A stretch of 64,000 nt of DNA from Begonia masoniana. Taxonomy: Eukaryota > Streptophyta > Magnoliopsida > Cucurbitales > Begoniaceae. Both the position numbers and the translations under genes were made by a program. The notes under the pieces were generated by a model. The model saw only the letters and a list, made by a program, of their open reading frames with translations, was not told the origin of the DNA and did not search any database. Position 1 is the stretch's first letter; the number at the start of each line of letters is the position of its first letter. Of this stretch, positions 35,760 to 44,036 are shown one piece after another. The stretch covers positions 30,460,433 through 30,524,432 of the forward strand of contig CM039508.1 in NCBI GenBank assembly GCA_022432975.1, in the 5' to 3' direction.

Positions 35760-37112
35760 CAAAAACCACGCCCCAGGTGCCACCCTAACACGACTTGGCG
35801 ACTCCAACATAGTCCCTCGCAGGTGTCACCCTAACACGACTTGGCGACTCCAACATAGTCCCTCGCAGGTGTCACCCTAACACGACTTGGCGACTCCAAC
35901 ATAGTCCCTCGCAGGTGTCACCCTAACGCGACTGAGCGACTCCACTAAAACCACGCCCCAGGTGCCACCCTAACACGACTTGGCGACTCCAACATAGTCC
36001 CTCGCAGGTGTCACCCTAACGCGACTGAGCGACTCCACTAAAACCACGCCCCAGGTGCCACCCTAACACGACTTGGCGACTCCAACATAGTCCCTCGCAG
36101 GTGTCACCCTAACGCGACTGAGCGACTCCACTAAAACCACGCCCCAGGTGCCACCCTAACACGACTTGGCGACTCCAACATAGTCCCTCGCAGGTGTCAC
36201 CCTAACGCGACTGAGCGACTCCACTAAAACCACGCCCCAGGTGCCACCCTAACACGACTTGGCGACTCCAACATAGTCCCTCGCAGGTGTCACCCTAACG
36301 CGACTGAGCGACTCCACTAAAACCACGCCCCAGGTGCCACCCTAACACGACTTGGCGACTCCAACATAGTCCCTCGCAGGTGTCACCCTAACGCGACTGA
36401 GCGACTCCACTAAAACCACGCCCCAGGTGCCACCCTAACACGACTTGGCGACTCCAACATAGTCCCTCGCAGGTGTCACCCTAACACGACTTGGCGACTC
36501 CAACATAGTCCCTCGCAGGTGTCACCCTAACACGACTTGGCGACTCCAACATAGTCCCTCGCAGGTGTCACCCTAACACGACTTGGCGACTCCAACATAG
36601 TCCCTCGCAGGTGTCACCCTAACGCGACTGAGCGACTCCACTAAAACCACGCCCCAGGTGCCACCCTAACACGACTTGGCGACTCCAACATAGTCCCTCG
36701 CAGGTGTCACCCTAACACGACTTGGCGACTCCAACATAGTCCCTCGCAGGTGTCACCCTAAGACTCTCACAAAATCCCTCGCAAGTGCCACCTTAACGCG
36801 ATTGGGCGACTCCCTTGGAGTCCTTCGCAGGTGTCACTCTAACGCGACTGAGCGACTCCACTATAGTCCCTCGCAGATGTCCACCCTAATGCGACTGGAC
36901 AACTCTCGTAGAGTCCCTTGCAGGTGTCACCCTAACACGACTTGGCGACTCCAACATAGTCCCTCGCAGGTGTCACCGTAACGCGACTAGGTGACTCACA
37001 CGGAGTCCCTCGCAGGTGTCACCCTAACGCGACTGAGCGACTCCACTAAAACCACGCCCCAGGTGCCACCCTAACACGACTGGGCGACTCTCCTCAAGTC
37101 CCTCGTGGGTGC
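35760..37112 (-). repeat. Minisatellite of alternating 46/47-bp units
   Basis: About 28 units. Type 1 (46 bp) contains CACGACTTGGCGACTCC; type 2 (47 bp) contains CGCGACTGAGCGACTCC and ACCACGCCCCAGGTG. In the middle they alternate as a 93-bp higher-order repeat, flanked by runs of type 1. The ends are more diverged, as expected for growth from the centre. The same unit family occurs about six times in F2. Confidence 0.92.
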
Positions 37113-38790
37113 CACCTTAACGCAACCCCACAAAACCAAATTGTCACATTGCCTTTCTACTTATCAGTTTCTGTTTCATACTTACCATTCGAAACCATGC
37201 TCCAAGTCAATACAATGCTTAACCAACAAAGAAGGCAAAACAACCAAACAACAAACAAACAAACAACCAAACAACAAATAGCTTCCTACCGTTCCGTGGT
37301 GTAGGCCCGAATACAACAAAACACACGTCCACTACTTACCTGAACTCCCGCACGTGTTAGCTCACTCCGAGTACACAATTCACTTGCTAGACCACCTAGC
37401 ACATTAATGGAAAAAATCACTTAAAATCATCAAAACATAAACTAAGGGTTGTTTACTAAAATTCTCACACCACCGAACTAACTTTTCAACATAAAAACCC
37501 AAAATCCGATTTTCCCACAATTTTCGATCTCCAAACTTCAAACGGCCATAACTTTCTCGTTTTTCAATGTATTTCGACGTGCCACCCCAATCTGTAAACC
37601 TCTACACGTCTACTATCCATTGAAATACTTAAATTAACTAACCAAACACGTTGACCAAGTCAGAAATGCAAAAACAGAACCGGCACCCTTTGCTCTAAAA
37701 ACCAGTTTTTCCAAAACTCTCCTCAAATCTTCAATCTCTTCCTAAAAACAACCTAAACTAACATATTTAAGAGTTAAACAACTAAATTTGGGAAGAAAAC
37801 CCAACAAGGAACAAAATTTTCGGAATTCCTTAATCAGGGTTTTCAAACCCTATGCAAACTTACATAAAACACCTTAAAAACACTAAAAATCAACATCTTA
37901 ATGTATAAAACTCAAAACCCCATCAATAGTTCACCTTAATCTCTTGAAAGGCTTGAAAAAAAGATGATGGAGAAACCCTAAAGCTTGCTACAAATTTCGT
38001 GGGTTGAAAGGAGGAAGAAGATAGGTGTTTTCCATTTTACCATTAAACCCATCCATTTTATAAAATCACACAACTTTTTACTTTTTGATTTTTACCACTA
38101 AATTTCTCATTTTTATACAAATCCCCTCCTTATCACTTGCATTCTCTCCAACGTGAATGGCATCCTCCTTCACTTCTCATTTAATTTTTATTTTATTTAT
38201 TTCCTAATTTTCTATTGGTTAATAACAAATTTGGACTTTTCAACCTTATCTTTTTGACTACTTTCCACCAAGCTTTTAAACTTTATAAAAACAACTACAC
38301 TCATCCCATTTTGCTTTGCTTTAAACCCACGTGGAAGCCTTCTCCTTCTTCCACTTTTCTATTTTAATTCACTTTCTTCGACAATTTAAAATTAAAACAA
38401 CACTACCATACATTCATGCTTTTCCAATTTCCACTTTTCAATCTCTCTTTTTTGACTTTTCAACACACTCACTCTTTCAAACTTGAAACCCTCATCACTT
38501 TAACATTAAACTATTCTAACTCATCTAATCTAAGCCCACACACATTATAGGAAATTTCAGGGTGTTACACTAGCATAGTTGGTCCAGACATTTTATAACA
38601 AACAGCGGAGAAGATCGCTGTTATCAGACAATGTATAGAGATTGCATGTAGCACCTGGTTTCATTGAACCAAAATTTAATTTACTATTAATGATGTACTT
38701 TTATAGAAGGGTTGAAGGAGTTATTGATTAGGTTAATAAATGATCAGGCGAGGGCATGATGGTAATTAGAATTTTACATAGTGGATAACC

Positions 38791-38799
38791 TATTTAAGG
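38791..38799 (+). promoter_or_regulatory. TATA-like box of LTR C
   Basis: TATTTAAGG about 145 bp from the LTR start, just before a CT-rich leader. The same element is found in B (19127-19135, and twice in the duplicated 5' LTR). It implies a very short U3 and a long R-U5. Confidence 0.55.
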
Positions 38800-39122
38800 A
38801 AAAGTCCAGTGTGAGTAGCCGCCGCTATTCCCTATTTCCCTCTTTCAATTTTCAGCTCGAGCAGTAGAACTCTCTAGGCGATTCTCTCGCCCGATTCTCC
38901 TTCAACCTAGGTAAGTCTTGTTTTCTTGCATTTTAGCGATTAGTTTACTGAGAGAATACAATGTAAAGATTTCGAGGTTTCTGTGATCGAGGGTGGGTTC
39001 AAGTTCTTGGTGATAAATGGGAATGCACGGGTAGCAGAGTTTCAAATCGATTTCCTCAAACATATTATTGATTTTTGGTAAGGTTTAGTAAGAGTTGGAT
39101 TAATGTACTGTCATTACCTTAG

Positions 39123-39172
39123 GTGAGCGAGCTTCTGGAGTAGTTGTAACCGAGCATTGCCAGGAGAGCCAG
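39123..39172 (+). other. Predicted LTR micro-exon (50 nt)
   Basis: Bounded by TTACCTTAG/ and /GTAAGTAAAG. Counterparts: 29526-29570 (D), 49908-49969 (F2), and minus-strand copies in B, E, F1 and G next to ACTTACCTG. Starts GTGAGCGAGC in this family. No coding sense is evident; probably leader RNA. Confidence 0.5.
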
Positions 39173-39200
39173 GTAAGTAAAGTATGCATGTGCCTTCGGG

Positions 39201-39657
39201 CCTACATCACAAAACAGTAAGGTTATGCATCTTGTGAATGATTTTGTATGTCATGCATCATGTTTTTGAAAGATTACGAAAATGAATTTCCATGTAAGAA
39301 TGGTGAGGTATGAACTGAATGTGACAGACAAACTATTAAGGGAACTAATCCGCCCCTTAATCGAGTAGAGGATGTATGACATTGGGAGAATTGATCCCAC
39401 TCCCAAGGGAACCAAGGGATCAGATCAGCTATTAAGGGAATTCATCCGCCCCTTAATCAAGTAGAGGATGTATGACATTGGGAGAATTGATCCCACTCCC
39501 AAGGGAACCAAGGGATCAGATCAGTTTATGAACGTATGTGTATGCAACCGAGATGAGAAAGTAGAAACTGTATATTAGGAATTTATGTTTCAGCAATTCA
39601 TTTCATTACTGCTTTACTTACTTAGCATTAACTAATAGATGAGTTTTGTGATGTAGG
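39201..39657 (+). repeat. 15-bp inverted repeat around LTR C intron 2
   Basis: CCTACATCACAAAAC at 39201-39215 and GTTTTGTGATGTAGG at 39643-39657, perfectly complementary. The second arm contains the predicted acceptor. The hairpin dimer lies between the arms. Confidence 0.85.
39335..39530 (+). repeat. Hairpin dimer repeat in LTR C
   Basis: Two units of about 97 bp, each with TTAAGGG...CCCCTTAA, TTGGGAG...CTCCCAA and TGATCCC...GGGATCA inverted pairs. Confidence 0.8.
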
Positions 39658-39848
39658 TGTTGAGGATACTGCAGGTGAATTCCCTGAGTTTACTGACGAA
39701 TAGATGGGGTTGGAGGAGCACTTCTCTATCTCGAACTGGTATACTGATGAGGCGGGTTAACTGATGTCTGTCGGTGTGAAGGTTTAGTTGACAGTGTTTC
39801 AATTTGAGTATATTGAGTTTTCATGACAGTAGTGATTTCAGTATTTTG

Positions 39849-40540
39849 AATACAATTTCGAGATTTTCCTGTCAATAGTATTCTGTTGGGATTAATGTTG
39901 GTACTCATTGGATTTCGGTATAATAATGGTTTGAAATGTTTTTGAATGGTTTCAGTGAAGTGAGTAAATTTCTTATTCTGTAAATAGAGTCTGTTGTCTA
40001 TCGGAAGATGTCTCAGTAGAAGCCATCGGATGATATAGAGCGACAATGTGTCGTTAGGCGATCGGTATATGTAGTTTGTTTTATCAGAATATGTCGTTTT
40101 GTTCACTAACGGTAGATGAAGTCTATCGGTAGATGTCGGGTTATAGTTATGTGTCAATCGGAAGATATAAGTAGAGAGTATACAATTTCGAGATTTTCCT
40201 GTCAATAGTATTCTGTTGGGATTAATGTTGGTACTCATTGGATTTCGGTATAATAATGGTTTGAAATGTTTTTGAATGGTTTCAGTGAAGTGAGTAAATT
40301 CTTTTCTGTAAATAGAGTCGTGTTCGTATACCAAGGAGTAGATGAGATGTGGTTCTGTTGTCTATCGGAAGATGTCTTCAGTAGAAGCCATCGGATGATA
40401 TAGAGCGAAATGTGTCGTTTAGCGATCGGTATATGTAGTTTGTTTTATCAGAATATGTCGTTTTGTTCACTAACGGTAGATGAAGTCTATCGGTAGATGT
40501 CGGGTTATAGTTATGTGTCAATCGGAAGATATAAGTAGAG
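39849..40540 (+). repeat. Imperfect tandem duplication (about 330-360 bp) in LTR C
   Basis: The segment from TACAATTTCGAGATT to AAGATATAAGTAGAGAG occurs twice (about 39849-40178 and 40179-40540). The second copy has about 30 extra bp (GTTCGTATACCAAGG...), and the copies differ by several one-base indels. An ORF across it is accidental. Confidence 0.85.
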
Positions 40541-40935
40541 AGTTTGTCGTTTAGTGATCGGTGTATGCAGTTTACTCAATCGGAAGGTGTAGGTTTAAGT
40601 CCAACGGATGATGTCTCAGTAAACTCATCGGCAGATGCGTGCTGACGACATCGGAAGATGTAGAGTGTATTTTGTCGTTTAGTCACCGGTAGATGTAGAA
40701 CAAAGTCAATCGGATGAAGGAAATCATCTGGCTGACGTCATCGGAAGATGTAGAGTGTATTTTGTTGTTTAGTCACCGGTGGATGTAGAACAAAGTCGAT
40801 CGGATGAAGGAAATCATCTGGCTGACGTCATCGGAAGATGTAGAGTGTATTTTGTCGTTTAGCCACCGGTAGATGCAGTCTACCGAGAGATGTCCTTGTT
40901 TTTCATTTGGCTGACGTCATCGGCAGAAGCCTTCT
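39985..40935 (+). repeat. ATCGGAAGATG / CATCGGATG array in LTR C
   Basis: Over twenty short motifs (TATCGGAAGATG, CATCGGATGA, ACCGGTAGATG, GACGTCATCGGAAGATG) with CATC-n-GATG type symmetry. The nearest edge is about 280 bp from the LTR end. Same array as in B and H. Confidence 0.82.
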
Positions 40936-41214
40936 ATTTTCTGTTTCTGCTTCTTCCGTTGATTTTATTAATCGGCAGATCCGTTTGACCTCTGTGATAC
41001 CTCAAGTATTCCAATTTAAACTTCTATTTCCTATTAGCCGATTACTTCTTAATATTTCCAACGATTATGTTAACATGGTTTTTATGGCTTCGTCTAATTC
41101 TATTTTTGCTTAAATGATTTCCGCTGCAAGTTTAAAAAAAAAATACGGTTGAGATTTTTAGTCATGTATAGGCATTGTGTGACGAACCGGGTTCAGATAA
41201 CTCGGGGCGTTACA

Positions 41215-41690
41215 TTGCACAAAGCCGCCAAAAGAGCTATGCTGACACCAGACAGAGAGAATTACAGTTTAAGGAAGGTGACGAAATGTACTTGAAGATT
41301 GCTCCATTTAAAGGCGTTATGCGATTCGGAAGGCGGGGCAAGTTGAACCCTCATTTTGTGGGGCCCTTTCCTATTTTGAAGAGGATCGGGACTATGGCGT
41401 ACAGGTTACAGCTCTTGGCATCTATGGAAGGTATTCACGATGTGTTCCACGAATCCATGCTCAGAAAATTTGTGCGTGATCCATCACACGTAGTTGAAAC
41501 AAGGGAGATCGAAGTGCAACCAACGCTGACCTACGAGGTAAGGCCGGTACGAATCCTAGAGTCTTCTATCAAGGTATTGCGCAATATGGAGATCCCGCTA
41601 GTAAAAGTTCTGTGGCGGAATCATGATGTTGAGTAGGCTACTTGGGAGAGGCAGCAGGATATGATGTTGAAGTATCCTGAACTATTTGTG
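41215..41690 (+). pseudogene. int: Integrase C-terminus of element D
   Basis: Resumes after C with AQSRQKSYADTRQRELQF, GRRGKLNPHFVGPFPILKRIG, SMEGIHDVFHESMLRKF and VKVLWRNHDVE, then TAG where H-type relatives have Glu before ATWE (chromodomain). The short link between F1 and C (38575-38641) encodes the ...IAVIRQCIEI part. Confidence 0.9.
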
Positions 41691-41714
41691 TAATCAAATT
41701 TTGAGGACAAAGTT

Positions 41715-41732
41715 TAAATAAGGTGGATGGAA
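41715..41732 (+). other. Polypurine tract of element D
   Basis: AATAAGGTGGATGGAA directly before the 3' LTR start TGTAAC. Confidence 0.75.
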
Positions 41733-44036
41733 TGTAACACCCGACTTTACGGGATTTGAATTATTCCAATATAAATTGTATTTTTGTAAATACGACAAAC
41801 TAAGTCCGTTTTGCAAACGGAAAGTTTTAACAGAGCCCTAATAATAAATTAGAATTTATGGTGAAATATGAGAATTTGAAGAAATCGGATCGTTAGTTAA
41901 ATAACGAGATAATTGGAGAAACAAAAAGAAATCAAAAAGAGGGGCAAATAAGTAATTTTGCAGGTCAAATTTTAATAAAAATCACAATTTTTCCTCTCCT
42001 CCCTCACACTTATGCGATTTCCTGCATTTTCACCCTCCTTCGGCGACGATTTCTCCCTCTCGTGCGTTTCTCTTCAATGCCAACGATTCTCCTCCTCCGG
42101 GAACTCAACTCTTCGTGTTTCCTTCTCCTTCCTCGACTGTAGGTAATATTCTATGCTTTAGGAACGTTAAATTTCAGTTTTTGCGGAGTTATACGGTTAG
42201 GGTTCGTTTAGGGTTTTGCAAAAAACGTGGAGTAGAGTTCGAAATTGATAGGTTTAGTATAAATGCACCTCAAATGGCTGTATTTATGATTATTTGTGAA
42301 AGTTTGATGGTTTAATAGAGGTTGTTGAGAAGTTTGGTGGTTGGAAGATTTTAAAAACCCCATTAATAGGGGTTAGGAAGTTCACGAGCACAAGTTGCTC
42401 GATAAAATGCCTCAATGAGGTGTTTTAGAGTATAGGAGATTTTCTTTAGTTAGGAGTTTGTAATTTTCTAAACTCGATAGTTTGGAATTGATTTAAATGA
42501 CGAATGTTGTGCATTTCCTTAGGTAAACAATGCTCGTGGACGGAGCTCGGTGTGCAACGGACGCGAGGTATGTCTTCGTGATTTGTTTGGCCGTCTTGGC
42601 CTACACCATAATAATGTATGTTAAATTGAGGAATTGGAGATATATTGCGTTCGGGTAGTTAGAACGGGTAGTTAGTTTTAGGTTTTGTTAGGTTGTTAAT
42701 TGTTAAGTTTATTGTTTGTATGTTTCTATTTGTTTCTATTTCGTTCATGGCATAATATTTGTTCACGTATCATTGTTTTCAAAAAGAGCATGAAAAGGAA
42801 TTTCTATGCATGTTTTTACAAAATGAAAAGGTAAATGAATGTAATAAAGGTCACGTCGGTGGCGGTGGTTCAGACATGGCTGTCAGGTGAAGCATGTTTT
42901 CCTCCCGGTTAGAAACGAGGGGCTATCCAATCGACGGATGTGTCGCTCCTATCTAGCGCGAGCGAAGCCCCGATGACATGAATGAAATGATTAGCGAAAA
43001 CGTAGGACACATGATTTATGAACTGTACATGCATAGCATTGGCATTCACGTGCATTCACATAGATTTACTAAGCCTCTAGCTCACATTTTTCTTTATATG
43101 GTGTAGGTAATTTTTAGAAAGGTGAGGAAGATGTCCCTCCGCTTGAAGTATGAGCACGCTGAAGGAGGATGGCCCGTGGGTGTGCGCTGACAGTTGGTGC
43201 GTAATTTTGACCTGTGGGGACGTAGGTAAACGTTTTTGGGGAATTGGTAGATAGGATATAGGAAGTTGTATAGATGAACATTGTAGGATGCTTGGATCTG
43301 GCTAGATATTGTTTTGTAATGTTTTGATATTTTCAAATAGGAGGAAATGTTAAACTTTTAAACGGAACCACGCAGTTTATTTTTACAAAATTTGGTTACG
43401 TTTTAATTATGTTTTGAGTCAATTTTTGGGAGATTGAGCTGTATAGTGAAAACGTTATGAGAGTTGAAGTGTTGGATATAGGTGGAGTTTGAGTGCTTTT
43501 AGTTGAAGAAGTTAAGGGTGAGAAGTATAGAAATTGTGAATGGTATGGTTAGAGTATGCAGGAAATGGAAACGTAGGAGAAAAGGAGGGAGGCGACTGAT
43601 CGCGGAAGGAAGGGAGATCGAACGCAGAACTCTCTAGTTTCCACAGAGTTTGGCGATCATATGCAGGAAGAGGGGTGTACGATCGGTTTGATGGTCGGAT
43701 TTCACGTTCTGGAAGCAGAACGTGAACCGATCGATCGCTCGAATATGAGCGATCGATCGGTCATGAAGGGGCAATCGATCGCCCATTGAGGGGCCGATCG
43801 ATCGGCCCTTATTTTTCTCGCACCTTGACGTTTTATCCCTCAGTTTTGCTTGGCCGATTTCCCTATTGTTGATGGTTGTATTTAAATGTTTTCTTTATGT
43901 TTTTCATAAATGGTTTTTAATGGTTTTCACTCTATCAACGATTTAAAATTTCTGCTTAAACGTTATAGGGTTTACTTAGGTTACAAAAAGAAAAATTTTC
44001 ACGAGAATTTAAGGGAATATTGTAAGGGTCGTTACA
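41733..44036 (+). repeat. Element D 3' LTR (2304 bp)
   Basis: Aligns with the 5' LTR from its start TGTAACACCCGA. It contains 43459-43940, absent from the 5' LTR, with a CGATCGATCG array (43728-43806), and about 50 further bp near 43981-44028. Ends GGTCGTTACA. Confidence 0.92.
43728..43806 (+). repeat. CGATCGATCG palindrome array in D 3' LTR
   Basis: Four units of CCGATCGATCG, GCGATCGATCGG, AATCGATCGCC and GCCGATCGATCGGCC spaced about 20-25 bp, a perfect-palindrome core. It lies 230-308 bp from the LTR end. Confidence 0.85.

Larger units (their letters stand above)
34587..38569 (-). mobile_element. Solo LTR F1 (3983 bp) inside D integrase
   Basis: TGTAACGCCC...GGTGTTACA with perfect TSD CTAGC (34582-34586, 38570-38574). 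No coding domain. Sense direction is minus: near the sense end are a GTCGACACC array and GTTCTGTGGTGTAGG (as CCTACACCACAGAAC, 35543-35557), with the partner at 37291-37305. A large minisatellite lies between the arms. Same family as F2. Confidence 0.94.
38647..41214 (+). mobile_element. Solo LTR C (2568 bp) inside D integrase
   Basis: TGTAGCACC...GGGGCGTTACA with perfect TSD TTGCA (38642-38646, 41215-41219). Same family as the B and H LTRs, in plus orientation. TATA-like TATTTAAGG at 38791, donor 38911, micro-exon 39123-39172, acceptor at 39656 preceded by a TTAACTAAT branch-like site. Confidence 0.95.
28739..44036 (+). mobile_element. Element D: Tekay-like gypsy with two solo LTRs inside
   Basis: LTRs 28739-30496 and 41733-44036, PBS, decayed gag-pol in chromovirus order, polypurine tract. 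Integrase is split by F1 and C. Flanks are not an exact TSD (TTTCA left; CTTTGA right), and the LTRs differ in structure (the right one has an extra 482 bp and about 50 bp), so D may be chimeric or simply old. It sits inside solo LTR E. Confidence 0.92.

Noticed and set aside
35760..37112. CRISPR-like array (regular repeats about 46 bp apart)
   Set aside because: Plant context, no unique spacers, units are contiguous, no cas genes; it is a minisatellite.
39726..40334. 202-codon minus-strand ORF
   Set aside because: Runs antisense over a duplicated non-coding part of solo LTR C; the repeat in the peptide reflects the DNA duplication.
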